Positions 11,508 to 22,158 of a DNA stretch of 64,000 nucleotides are shown one piece after another. How positions within the stretch are numbered: the first letter of the stretch is position 1; every line of letters starts with the position of its first letter. The stretch is from Gonocerus acuteangulatus (Eukaryota > Arthropoda > Insecta > Hemiptera > Coreidae), in NCBI GenBank assembly GCA_946811695.1, contig OX328123.1, positions 147,185,837 through 147,249,836 on the forward strand, given 5' to 3'. The notes under the pieces were generated by a model that was not told the origin of the DNA, searched no databases, and worked only from the letters and a program-made list of their open reading frames with translations. The position numbers were made by a program, and so were the translations under genes.

Positions 11508-12396
11508 TTAAATGATAAACTTTTCCAACAATTTCTTTCAGTTGCTTCCGGACTGGACAATTAAATGGATTCCCACAGTTTGGCCAATAAAAGAAGAGTA
11601 ATCCATAACTTCTTCCCACAAGGTATTTGAAAGAAACAAAAGTACATTTTATTTTTTATTTTTTACAAAAGTGAGTCAATGGTTCAACCTATCCTCCAAT
11701 AAACTTCTTCTTCATTTGCAGATATTTAATGTTTATCTACTAAATGTAAACGTTTTCCATTAGAGGTAAGTATTAAATCTGTACTACGTTAGGGGGCTCA
11801 GGATAAAATTTGGGAGACACCTCTGACTGAAAAAAAAAGAAAAAAAGCGCGTCAAGAAAGTATCTTCTATCATTGAGTATAGTTATTACTATAATTAAAT
11901 TACTGTTTACTTAAATTTTATCTATGATGGCCTAATAAGAATTTAATTATCTTGAACAGTTTTTGAACAATCCGTTCTTATTCAATAAAAAATATGCATG
12001 CATTAAAAAAAAAAAAAACAGAAAATTGGTCACAATCTCCCTTCGGAATCGGAGAGCACTTCAAATAAAGTTTTCTGTTCGGCATTATGTCTAGATATTT
12101 ATGTCATTGAATTTGGTACAAAAATCCGTTTTCTGATTTGAAACGTCAGATTCGTTGACATGCCCATACATACAACTGGATTACTAATATTTCCATACAA
12201 CTGGATTACTAATATTTCGGCAAAATGCACGCGAAAAGGATTGTAGATGTCACTGCTTTGCCTCAATGGCCTTTATAGATAATTCATTGAGAGGGGGTCG
12301 TGAAAAGACAGCGTCAAGTAAAAGGGTAAAAAATGAGGACCTATTATTTCATTATTCCACACCAAATCAGAGGCACACTTACTTCTATATTCTTGA

Positions 12397-12417
12397 AGTG
12401 GGGGGGGGGGGGGGGGG
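12397..12417 (+). repeat. poly-G run
   Basis: About 20 consecutive G within a G-rich strand (12390-12475). A candidate for unusual DNA structure or assembly error. Confidence 0.9.
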
Positions 12418-12665
12418 TATAAAGGAGATAGGTATGTAAAGGGTTTAGGGATGCAAGGGTGAGTGGAGGGGGTGAAAGATAAGACATATACTATTAATGA
12501 TTTTATATAGGCATTATGAAAGAATGCCTTTTCAAAATTGTCTTTTAGTTGTTTGAGTTTTTCTCGGAAAGTAAGCACAAACGAGAAAAATGCTAAAGAA
12601 TTTTTTTTCTTTTTTTTTTTCATGCTGTATCGATTTTGGAAGTTTGGCCGTTTATTATGGGGACA

Positions 12666-12669
<4 letters not shown>

Positions 12670-12732
<63 letters not shown>
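12670..12732. repeat. (TA)n microsatellite
   Basis: About 30 TA units, immediately left of the inverted repeat at 12771. The short frames rich in I and Y through such tracts are artefacts. Confidence 0.95.
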
Positions 12733-12736
<4 letters not shown>

Positions 12737-12770
12737 AGATCCTAAGTTGAAAACTAAGATATTCTAGGTA

Positions 12771-12968
12771 GTTGGTAACAGCTTATTAAGTCTTCAATAG
12801 TTTTGTATTTTAATTACATTTATGTCGTGGGAACGTTTCGGCTACAAGCTATTAATTGTATTTCACAAGCAATTGGATTGAAAATGGCTTATAGCCGAAA
12901 CGTTTCCACGTCAAAAATGTAATTAAAATACAAAACTATTGAAGAATTAATAAGCTGTTACCAGCTAC
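12771..12968. repeat. foldback repeat with hammerhead-like block
   Basis: The arms are about 12774-12846 (GGTAACAGCTTATTAAG...) and 12891-12968 (...AATTAATAAGCTGTTACC), with a spacer of about 45 bp. The right side carries GGA, TTGAAAA, T, GGCT-TAT-AGCC, GAAA, CGTT, TCC. (TA)n lies on both sides. Confidence 0.85.
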
Positions 12969-13225
12969 CTATCTATCTATATATATATATATAGGGTTAC
13001 TAGTAAGTAGATCCATATACTTGGCGAGGTGATAGCTTAGGTCAAAACAAACAATTTTAAGCCCATATTGCCATATCCAAAAGTTACCCCTTTCCAAGAT
13101 ATTTAGTATTTTAGAAATTTGACCTTCAAATGTTCTTAAACCTGACATGCTGAGGTCAAAGGTACTTCAGATTCGGATTCAGCGTGTCGAAATACATAAG
13201 AATGTATGTATGGTGAATTTGAAAA

Positions 13226-13604
13226 ATACTACTTTTTTTTTGTTTGTAAAGGATATTCTCATTCCATACATCTCCTGATGCAAAAATACTACTTTTTTTT
13301 TTTGTTTGTAAAGGATATTCTCATTCCATACATCTCCTGATGCAAAAATACTACTTTTTTTTTGTTGGTAAAGGATATTCTCATTCCATACATCTCCTGA
13401 TGCAAAAATAAAACCTTTTTTTTTCGTTTGTAAAGGATATTCTCATTCCATACATCTCCTGATGCAAAAATACTACCTTTTTTTTTTGTTTGTAAAGGAT
13501 ATTCTCATTCCATACATCTCCTGATGCAAAAATACTACCTTTTTTTTGTTTGTAAAGGATATTCTCATTCCATACATCTCCTGATGCAAAAATACTACCT
13601 TTTT
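13226..13604. repeat. ~60-bp tandem repeat (rep60), 6 copies
   Basis: Unit: T-run, GTTTGTAAAGGATATTCTCA, TTCCATACATCTCC, TGATGCAAAAATACTACC. The period varies from 59 to 63 bp because the T-run length varies. The same unit resumes after each of the next two RC-1 elements. Confidence 0.95.
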
Positions 13605-13752
13605 AGCACTTTCCTCCGAAGGAAAGTAGCTATTGAGGTTGGACTCATGACGGAATTTTTGAAAAATTTCTTCAAATCTTTATCGATCCTACCTAGTAGA
13701 CACCGAAAATGACCCCCGTTAAAATTTATATATATCTATATATATATATATA

Positions 13753-13822
<70 letters not shown>

Positions 13823-14870
13823 TGTTAACACGATAGCGGCCAGAGTTTTTGTTTTTTCGTCACGAAACTTAGTATATAGCATTCAATTAGCAAACGATTG
13901 AACGAGTTCGTTAACCACCAAAGTCGGTCCACCGGAAGGGGGGGTTTACCCCTAACCCAAAACACTAATTTGACTATGTCAGCCGTAATATTTGTTATAT
14001 TTCAACGAAACTTGGTATTCGTAGTGGTAATATAGAGCGAAAAGTGAGATATAAAAATGAACTAAATCGGTTCATTAGAAGGGGGGGGTTTACTCCGGAC
14101 CCACAATACCAATTCGCCACTACCAGCCGTGATTTTTGGTATATTTCAACGGAACTCGGTATTCGTCGTGGTAATCCACAGGTAAATAACTGTTGTAAAA
14201 ATAAACTAAATCGGTTCATTAGGAGGGGGGGTTTACTCCGGACCCACAATACCAATTCACCACTACCAGCAGTGATTTTTGGTATATTTCGACGAAACTC
14301 GGCATTCGTAGTGGTAATCTACAGGTAAATATGTGTTGTAAAAATAAACTAAATCGGTTCATTAGAAGGGGGGGTTTACTCCTGACCCAAATTCTTAATA
14401 TACTCATACCGGTCGTAATTTCTGCTGTATTGTAACGAAACGCGGTATACGTCGTGGGTAACTCATGAGAAAGAAGTGTTGTAGAAATGAGCTGAATCGG
14501 TCAATCGGAAAGCGGGGGTTTAATTTGTAATATATTTCAATAGAAAAGCCCGTCAGACGTAGGTTCACAAAGCCGCCGCAAGGAGCGCTTTCTACTACTA
14601 GAGTGACTGTATCCTGTTCCTGCGTTAGATCAAAATACGATAATATGAGGTTTTTTGTATTTATTACGAAGTGTAATAGGTACCATGTGTAAACATAACT
14701 CTGGAAGCAAATTATTAATTGATCAGTTACTCATTACAAATTTAAAAGAGAACTATTCATGTTTTTATTTTATTTATGTAGGATATTTTAAGCAAATTGT
14801 TCTGGAAAGCAATCTACACTACCCAAATTCTGAGGAAAGTGCTTAGTTATGCAGATCCTGCGTGACGGAC
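13605..14870 (-). mobile_element. RC-1 Helentron-like element, copy a
   Basis: Both ends are sharp against T-runs. In minus-strand sense the element starts GTCCGTCACGCAGGATCTGC and ends in the hairpin ACTTTCCT-TCGG-AGGAAAGT followed by GCT and flanking As. An 11-bp subterminal inverted repeat links the ends: AGCACTTTCCT (13605-13615) with AGGAAAGTGCT (14833-14843). Between them are a (TA)n tract (13727-13819) and several ~150-bp direct subrepeats (AACTAAATCGGTTCATTAG, G-run, TTTACTCC, then GTATATTTC.ACG.AACTCGG). Subterminal inverted repeats, a 3' hairpin, an internal microsatellite with tandem repeats, and T-T insertion are the hallmarks of Helentron-associated non-autonomous elements. It has no Rep/helicase. 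Confidence 0.75.
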
Positions 14871-15054
14871 TTTTTTTGTTTGTAAAGGATATTCTCATTC
14901 CATACATCTCCTGATGCAAAAATAGTACCTTTTTTTTGTTTGTAAAGGATATTCTCATTCCATACATCTCCTGATGCAAAAATACTACCTTTTTTTTTGT
15001 TTGTAAAGGATATTCTCATTCCATACATCTCCTGATGCAAAAATACTACCTTTT
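14871..15054. repeat. rep60 array, 3 copies
   Basis: Three copies of the ~60-bp unit with GGATATTCTCATTCCATAC at about 14888, 14948 and 15009, bounded by the two RC-1 elements. Confidence 0.95.
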
Positions 15055-15187
15055 AGCACTTTCCTCCGAAGGAAAGTAGCTATTGAGGTTGGACTCATGA
15101 CGGAATTTTTGAAAAATTTCTTCAAATCTTTATCGATCCTACCTAGTAGACACCGAAAATGACCCCCGTTAAAATTTATATATATCT

Positions 15188-15247
<60 letters not shown>

Positions 15248-16292
15248 CTGTTAACACGATAGCGGCCAGAGTTTTTGTTTTTTCGTCACGAAACTTGGTA
15301 TATAGCATTCAATTATCAAACGATTGAACGAGTTCGTTAACCACAAAAATCGGTCCACCGGAAGGGGGGGTTTACCCCTAACCCAAAACACTAATTTGAC
15401 CATTTCAGCCGTAATATTTGTTATATTTCAACGAAACTTGGTATTCGTACTGGTAATATAGAGAGAAAAGTGAGATATAAAAATAAACTAAATCGGTTCA
15501 TACGGAGGGGGGGGGGGGTTACTCCGGACCCACAATACCAATTCGCCACTACCAGCCGTGATTTTAGGTGCATTTCGACGAAACTCGGTATTCATAGTGG
15601 TAATCTACAGGTAAATATGTGTTGTAATAATAAACTAAATCGGTGCATTAGGAGGGGGGGGGGGTTTACTCCATACCCACAATACCAATTCGCCACTACC
15701 AACCGTGAGTTTTGGTATATTTCGACGAAACTCGGTATTCGTAGTGGTAATCTACAGGTAAATATGTGTTGTAAAAATAAAATAAATCGGTTCATTAGGA
15801 GGGGGGGTTTACTCCGGACCCAAATTACTAATATACTCATACCGGTCGTAATTTCTGCTGTATTGTAACGAAACGCGGTATACGTCGTGGGTAACTCATG
15901 AGAAAGAAGTGTTGTAAAAATGAGCTGAATCGGTCAATCGGAAAGGGGGGTTTACTTTGCAATATACTTCAATAGAAAAGGCAGCCAGACATAGGTTCAC
16001 AAAGGCGCCGCAAGGAGCGCTAGAGGGACTGTATCCGGTTCCTGCGTTAGATCAAAATACGATAATATGAGGTTTTTTGTATTTATTACGTAGTGCAGTA
16101 GGTACTATGTGTAAACATAACCCTGGAAGGAAATTAATAATTTATCAGTTACTCATTACAAAATTAAAAGAGAACTATTCATGTTTTTATTTTATTTATG
16201 TAGGATATTTTAAGCAAATTGTTCTGGAAAGCAGTCTACACTACCCAAATTCTGAGGAAAGTGCTTAGTTATGCAGCTCCTGCGTGACGGAC
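15055..16292 (-). mobile_element. RC-1 Helentron-like element, copy b
   Basis: Same termini as copy a: AGCACTTTCCTCCGAAGGAA on the left and GCGTGACGGAC on the right, with flanking T-runs. The (TA)n tract lies at 15178-15242. The core subrepeats carry longer G-runs and scattered substitutions relative to copy a. The six-frame peptides containing NRFIRRGG repeats come from these subrepeats and are not genes. Confidence 0.75.
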
Positions 16293-16410
16293 TTTTTTTG
16301 TTTGTAAAGGATATTCTCATTCCATACATCTCCTGATGCAAAAATACTACCTTTTTTTTGTTTGTAAAGGATATTCTCATTCCATACATCTCCTGATGCA
16401 AAAATAAATC
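16293..16410. repeat. rep60 array, 2 copies
   Basis: Two more rep60 units follow copy b, then the sequence becomes unique (AAATCCCTTATCACC). Confidence 0.9.
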
Positions 16411-16533
16411 CCTTATCACCAAAACGTTCAGAATTTAGTTGCCTAGAACTTTTATTTGAAGCTGTTCTCTAAAACTACCAGTTGTGAAGTTAACGTCATT
16501 TAAAGCTTGAAAAACGTGTTTTTAAATCTCCTC

Positions 16534-16535
<2 letters not shown>

Positions 16536-16602
<67 letters not shown>
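16536..16602. repeat. (TA)n microsatellite
   Basis: About 33 TA units, in intron C-D. Confidence 0.95.
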
Positions 16603-16604
<2 letters not shown>

Positions 16605-16662
16605 ACAAGATAGTATTGATATATTTATTTTTACCTAAATTTGTGAGAATTAAATTTAAGGC

Positions 16663-16799
16663 GGGAGATGGTGGGTTCGATTCCCACCTCCGGCAGGAAT
16701 TTTCTCATCTCAAGGCTCGCTGGGAAAATTCCTCGCTGCACCCTGGATGTCGGCGCTAATGACCTAGAAGTAGGCGCGCCGTAAAAAAAAAAAAAAAAA
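16663..16799 (+). mobile_element. SINE-A, 5'-truncated, with 15-bp target duplication
   Basis: It starts GGGAGATGGTGGGTTCGATT (B-box region), continues CGGCAGGAATTTTCTCATCT, CTCGCTGGGAAAATTCCTC, GGATGTCGGCGCTAATGAC and GCGCGCCGT, then an A-tail. AATTAAATTTAAGGC flanks it at 16648-16662 and 16800-16814. The right duplication ends 24 bp from the exon C donor. Confidence 0.92.
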
Positions 16800-16838
16800 A
16801 ATTAAATTTAAGGCATTGTTGTGTGGGATTATTCTTAC

Positions 16839-17059
16839 CTCCTGTTAGCTTTAACCGGTACGAGCCTGGATACATCTGCTTGTTGACGGTAAAGTCCTCC
16901 CACGTGACTGGAGGCGGCGGCTGGCGTGTTTCCATGTTCAGAAACGAGGTGTGCTTTCAGCTCTTTTGAAAAGTTTGTCTTCATGTCGCACTGAGGACAT
17001 TCGTAAAGCATCTTCCCGGGGTGGAGTTTCGAATAGATGACGTGCTTCCTCAGGTTTTC
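16839..17059 (-). CDS. C2H2 zinc-finger protein, exon C
   Basis: Internal exon, 221 nt. The acceptor AATAATTCCAG|GAA and donor AACAGGAG|GTAAGAAT are canonical. It enters in phase 0 and leaves two bases (AG) that join the first G of exon D. It begins ENLRKHVIYSKLHPGK, which completes the finger started in exon B (CX2CX12H, then H after six residues, an unusually long His-His gap). It then has one whole finger, YECPQC...FSKELKAHLVSEH (CX2CX12HX4H), and a linker rich in Ala, Ser and Val (TPAAASSHVGG) leading to KANR. The protein is presumably a nuclear DNA-binding regulator; the family is not identified. Confidence 0.88.
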
Positions 17060-17745
17060 CTGGAATTATTATTGAAACACATACACTAAGGTACATGATA
17101 ATAGATTAACTAATAATGAAAAAAAAATCATTATTTAATTACAAACTGTCTATGTAACGGTCGGTGCTTAGAAATTTTAGAGGGATTATTTATTTGCTGG
17201 ATGGTAATTGACCCAGTTATAGAATCGTTTTGACGTTTTCAAAGTCATATTTACAACCATTTGGAGAAAAGTGGAAAATGTGTTTCTTGATATTTTCGTT
17301 TTTGTTCTTTATTTAAATTGATTTTTGAGTCTTTAATTTGTCTACACCCACTCTCCACTTTGTATACGAGACACACGTTCCTTGCTGAAACATCGTCATT
17401 GAATGGTGAGATAGAACGGACCAGTTTGTGCCATGTGCAACACTAACTAGACTATTAAACACATTCTAACTGACTACAAAGAACAAGACAAATTACAGAT
17501 GACAGTCCTTACCTAAACACAACAATCACCCACCTTAAAGATACTAACATTTAGATATTTATTTAGCAAACAGTCATCCTGAAATTTTTAGTGACATCTA
17601 TGACTTAACGTGAAGTAAAGTATGTTCACTTTATTTGAAACCTTTAAATAATTTAAAAAAATTGATGTATATATATATATAAGATTTACTATCATCAATT
17701 TTGGAATTATTTTCACACTAATAAATATTATAAATTTTTAAATAC
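17060..17745. other. intron B-C, unique part
   Basis: AT-rich intron sequence with no feature recognised except a short TA tract near 17670. Confidence 0.5.
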
Positions 17746-18329
17746 TACAACTGTCAGTGGTTTGACATCACCCCATGGAAAATTACATCTAAACGGTATT
17801 TCTAGGGTACTTAGTAAGCTTTCGAATGGTTACCTTCCACTTACTAAGATTTCCCAAGCATTTTCGAAATATTTTTGAACATATAGGATAATCCCAAAAC
17901 GTTTCATGCATGTTAATGAAATATTTTATTTCTAGTACTTCCTTAACTCCAAACGGAACCAAAGTTTATCTATCTTTGATTAGACGAGTATCAAATGTCT
18001 GGAGCAAGTTTAAACTGATTTAATCGTTTCTGAATACCCAAACTGATAATTAGTCCAGAAAAGTAGATGTTTCTCGAAAACAGTTACAGATATCGCATTA
18101 AAAATGGTTTCATTCGTTTTCTTAAGTTAGGGAACCTATAAAATGTGTTCAGAATGCATACGAACTCGAAAACGTAGGCGTTCCGTTTTTTTTTTTCGGC
18201 GCGAATTTTGCTCTAAAGGACATGTTCCGGTGGATGGATTGTGCTGGTTAACGAACTTGACCTTTCAAATTTGTCGAAAGATTTTTGTACCAAATTACAT
18301 GCGCGTCAGGCCGCGAGCCGTCAGGAGCA

Positions 18330-18368
<39 letters not shown>

Positions 18369-18495
18369 AATTTGAGCCACCGTTATATTATTGATCTATG
18401 GGATCTGAAACATGAAATTTTCGTGTCGGCACTTCCGGATTGCGTCATGAGCTCAACCCCATAAGCGGGTTCCTTCCTATGGGGGAGGGAGGAAC
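17746..18495 (+). mobile_element. RC-2 Helentron-like element, partial
   Basis: It has the RC-2 blocks in order: GACATCACCCCATGGAAAAT, TAGTAAGCTTTCGAATGGTT, CCTTAACTCCAAACGGAACC, GTTAACGAACTTGACCTTTC, a (TA)n tract at 18335-18366, CACTTCCGGATTGCGTCATG, then the 3' hairpin GGTTCCTTCC-TATGGG-GGAGGGAGGAACC and CGCGCTAAA. The 5' terminus is absent. Confidence 0.7.
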
Positions 18496-18673
18496 CGCGC
18501 TAAATAAGAGACAGGGTGCAACTTTAGCCTCAACCTATGCGACTAAAGTTGCTTTTGTAGGTACCCATTAAAGGCTGTGAGGGAATAGGGAATATCTGCA
18601 ATCCAAAATCTAATAGCTGAACGACGAAATCCTAAGTCAAAATCTTTTATGTACGCAAGGGGGCTTCGAACTG

Positions 18674-19009
18674 CGAACATTCAGTACATGAGTCCCGCAA
18701 ACCTTGAGGCATGCCCTTTTGTAATATGAAAACAGATTATACAATTCTACGTACTAGGAGGGTGCATGAAAAGGCGCAGTGCGAACATCTGTACATGAGT
18801 CCCGCAAACCTTGAGGCATGCTCGTATGTAATATGAAAACAGATTATACAATTCTACGTACTAGGAGGATGCATGAAAAGGCGCAGTGCGGACATTCACT
18901 ACATGAGTCCCGCAAACCTTGATGCATGCTCGTATGTAATATGAAAACAGATTATACAATTCTACGTACTAGGAGGGTGCATGAAAAGGCGCAGTGCGGA
19001 CATCTGTAC
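18674..19009 (-). repeat. 107/108-bp tandem triplication covering the end of exon B
   Basis: Three direct copies start at 18685, 18792 and 18900 (plus-strand TACATGAGTCCCGCAAACCT). Each contains the coding end CGCACTGCGCCTTTTCATGC, the C(C/A)TCCTCCTA|GTACGT donor and about 60 bp of intron. Only the rightmost copy is joined to the rest of exon B. Confidence 0.93.
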
Positions 19010-19126
19010 GGTTTCTGCCCGGTGTGTAGATTTATATGCCTTCTGAGGTGTGTTCTGTTCTTGGTGGTGAAGTCGCAATGGGGGCAGTCAAGTCTCCTCG
19101 CCTCGGCGTGTACTGACTTCATGTGC
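18970..19126 (-). CDS. C2H2 zinc-finger protein, exon B
   Basis: Internal exon, 157 nt. Acceptor TTTGTTGCAG|G, donor CTCCTA|GTACGT. The first G completes an AAG (Lys) codon from exon A, giving QLAK-HMKSVH, so the finger CTEC..QLAKHMKSVH is rebuilt as CX2CX12HX4H. It then encodes a complete finger LDCPHCDFTTKNRTHLRRHI with NLH (HX3H), the classic linker TGQKPYRC, and the start of a third finger (CPHCAFSCTLL) finished by exon C. Reading through the donor meets TAA six codons later. The exon end and donor are triplicated in the following intron. Confidence 0.9.
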
Positions 19127-21060
19127 CTGCAACAAACCATATCAATATATAGTCATAATGAGGTAGTCGAATTTATTTATCAAGTTCAGGACTGTGGTCT
19201 CTTTAAAATATTCTGTGTATAATTTGTCCCTACCATGTCAAACTATCGAATATAAAAATCGTAGCAAACTAGCGAACGAACATATTTGATACATGGACGA
19301 AGAATATGTTGAAAAATGATCTTATTCCATAGTTTAGTGAATGCATTTTCGACTATTCTAAAGGAATTACAGTTGTGAGAATTTGCTACAAGCTGTGTCG
19401 TACGGTACATTATTATGAGAAGTGCAATGTGGCCATCCCTGCGTTCATTACCTGAAACGTATACAAGAGATATAGGGTATGAATATTTTCATCGCCCAGC
19501 CGCGTCAACTTATATATAAATATTATATATAAATAAGTAAATAGAGTATGAAATGATAGAGATGGAAAAGTTTGAAAGGTACTGGGGCCACTTTGGGCGG
19601 CCGAATTCTTCTAAACCAATAATAGGCAATGATTTAAAAAAAAAAAAAAAAAAGAAGTTTCTATTTTTATTTTTATTATTATTATTGGTTGATGAAGGAA
19701 ACATGCCTTAGTTGTTACAGCCTCAGTGTTCAATTTTTGTAAATTAAGTTCACTACATTTAAACTTAAAATCATACTTACTTTATCATATCCGCCTTCTC
19801 ATCCTTAATGGTGGTAATTCACCATGAGAATTGAGCCTTTCAGGTTTGTTGTACAGATTTGTAGTAGGACAAACTTGTTGGATTTTGAATTTTTTGGCAA
19901 ATTTTTGAATAATATCCGTGATTGTACTTACTATTATAGTACTTGTATATTAACATCGTACTACAAATGTGCTATGGAGTTTCTGAAGAATCAGCATGCA
20001 AACATATTAACAGGCCTGACCTAAAAGCTCCTAAAGGTAGTCGATTTGTGTATTGTGGATTTTTTTGGTCAGGGGTACTGGGTTAGGCAGACGTCCAGGG
20101 TACTTATCCATATCCCATACATAGTGATCTGGCAAAGGACCGGTAGACGTTTACTGTTACACTTCTGTCAATCATTTTTTATTACCAAGGAGGCTTAAAT
20201 TATGAAACGACGATTAAATATTATGATCAGGTCCTTTATTTCAGGACCCATTCCTATATATTATTCATCCTTTAAATAGACGAATTAGCATTAAGAAAAA
20301 AAAAAAAAAAAAAAAAAAAAAATTCATAAATATTTTTTAGCTACTAAAACATATTTCTAACAGTATTTTTGTCTTATGTAAATAGAACATATGTGTCTTT
20401 GTGTTTGGGTATGCTTATGAATATAATACTAACATAGGACTAAAATCATTATATAAGGCCAATTCCTTGCAATGGGGAAATCTTATGCAATAAATAAAAA
20501 AATAAAATAATGAAACCTACTAAAACATCACAAAAATAAAACAAATCGGCCATCCAGCTCTCCACCTTGGTAGCTTCCTGACTCGGAGCGATCTTTAAGA
20601 TCCACAATCCATGTTCACCCTCAGATATCCATACTTTTGTTACTAAATCACTAAAGGTGCGTATTTTTAGGTAAAAATAATTTGATTGCTCTAAAAAAGG
20701 TATATATTAAGAGTTTATCATCTTATTTTGTTCAATTTTTAATTTTAGTAAATTTTCTTTACAAAAGAAGTACAAATCACTAAAAAGGTGTGGTTTTCTA
20801 TTTAATAAATTAAGTAATAACATTTTAATTACTTTTTGCCCATTACTGGAACTCTGAAGAAGATATATTTCTTTAGACATAAGGAGGCCGGTATGTGTTT
20901 TATCTGTAAATGTTGTGCTTAAGGAACAATCTGAAGGTGCAGGTTCGATACAAATAAATTCTTAAAATATACAAAAACTATATATTTTTAGATTTTTTTC
21001 TTCCTTTTTGATTAAAAATGAATAATTTCATTCATGACTATTGATTTACTGCATTTCCAT
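19127..21060. other. intron A-B, downstream part, unique
   Basis: AT-rich intron without recognised genes. A-runs lie near 19636-19653 and 20298-20322. The weak frames at 19510-19704 and 19824-20024 lack coding character. Confidence 0.5.
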
Positions 21061-21084
21061 AATTTTCATCTAGCTCCTGAAGAT

Positions 21085-21290
21085 AGAAGAGCTATTTGAC
21101 AAGATGGCGCCGGCCGCCATGGCAGCCAGATAGAGATAAGGAAGCGAGTTGTATACTTGGCTTCCTTTTTGTCCGGGTCCTGATTTATTCCTACGCCGGC
21201 GAGGTAATGACTCCCCCACATCTCTTTATCTACTCCTAATCACTCGGCTGTCTTCGGCAATACTCGCCACACGATACCGACTCCATATGT
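21085..21290. promoter_or_regulatory. candidate intronic regulatory element (GC-rich, YY1/Pho- and GATA-like sites)
   Basis: An island of higher GC in unique intron DNA. It contains CAAGATGGCGCCGGCCGCCA (YY1/Pho-like GCCAT cores on both strands), AGATAGAGATAAGG (two GATA-type WGATAR sites) and CTTTATCTACT (a third). Motif matches are short, so this is a hypothesis only. Confidence 0.3.
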
Positions 21291-21552
21291 AATACATACA
21301 TACCATTTATACTATCGCCTGAAATCGTATGGTAATTAAAAAATTTCTAGAAATCTATCGATAATCAAAGAATTACAACAAGTGATAAATAGAACAAGCT
21401 TTTGTCTAACTCGTCAAAACTCTTCAATACAACTTTTCATCGAACAAAAAACATCATGTAACAAAACACTGAATTCGTCTTAACAATGCCTGAATTTAAA
21501 TCAGCGTGTTGACGCTGGCAGCAAATGCCACGTCACAATACACAACAATATA

Positions 21553-22093
21553 CTAGCTGTTACCCGGTGTGCCATGCTACACCTATTTTCTGCATCTATA
21601 AAAGCCCAAATAAAATAGAAACCAAAGAAGTAATATTAAAATCTAATAACACAAATCTGTAACTGTTCGGGTTGACAGTTTCGAACCCGTGACCTCGGAA
21701 CTGTTAATCCTAGACGATTTTAACCTAGCCTATGGCACACCCCGGATTAAGACCTACATGTGTGCCAAGTTTGGACAAAATCGGTCGTACGGTGTGGATT
21801 TGTATAAGGAACAAATATACAGACAGACAGGTGGTAGACATTTTTGACTTACCCTACGACACTCCCCGGATCAAGATCTACCTGTGTGCCAATTTTGGTC
21901 AAAATCGGTCGAACGGTGTGGATTTGTATAAGGAACAAACATACAGACAGGCAGCTGGTAGAATTTCTTGACCTAGCTTACGAGACTTCCCGGATCAAGA
22001 CCTACCTGTGTGCCAAGTTTGGTCAAAATCAAACGGTGTGGATTTGTATAAGGAACAAACAGACAAAAAGACAGACACGTGATTTATATATAT

Positions 22094-22158
<65 letters not shown>
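21553..22158 (-). mobile_element. RC-3 Helitron-like element, 606 bp
   Basis: In minus-strand sense it begins A|TCTATATATA... (22158) and ends with the hairpin GGTGT-AGCATGGC-ACACC, then GGGTAACAGCTAG|T (21553). TC at the 5' end, a hairpin about 10 nt before CTAG, and insertion between A and T fit canonical Helitrons. The body has direct subrepeats with GGTGTGGATTTGTATAAGGA and CAGACAGACAGGTGG, a tRNA-like GGGTTCGAAAC block, and (TA)n at 22083-22156. No Rep/helicase. Confidence 0.78.

Larger units (their letters stand above)
10331..11960. repeat. dispersed ~0.6-kb repeat, split by a piggyBac MITE
   Basis: The flanks of the MITE (10331-10518 and 11512-11960) match 62150-62610 in the same order: AAATCAATGAAAA, then AACTTTTCCAA, CCCACAGTTTGGCCA, AAGGTATTTGAAAG, GTAAGTATT, and CAGAAAGTATC/AAGAAAGTATC. 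Its class is unknown. Confidence 0.75.

Noticed and set aside
13226..16410. CRISPR-like or coding repeats from rep60 and NRFIRRGG peptides
   Set aside because: The rep60 repeat has no spacers, and the peptides come from non-coding RC-1 subrepeats with variable G-runs.
18952..19140. Exon B frame read through to TAA as a terminal exon
   Set aside because: Splicing at CTCCTA|GTACGT to exon C rebuilds a complete finger in phase; the read-through tail is intronic and part of a tandem repeat.
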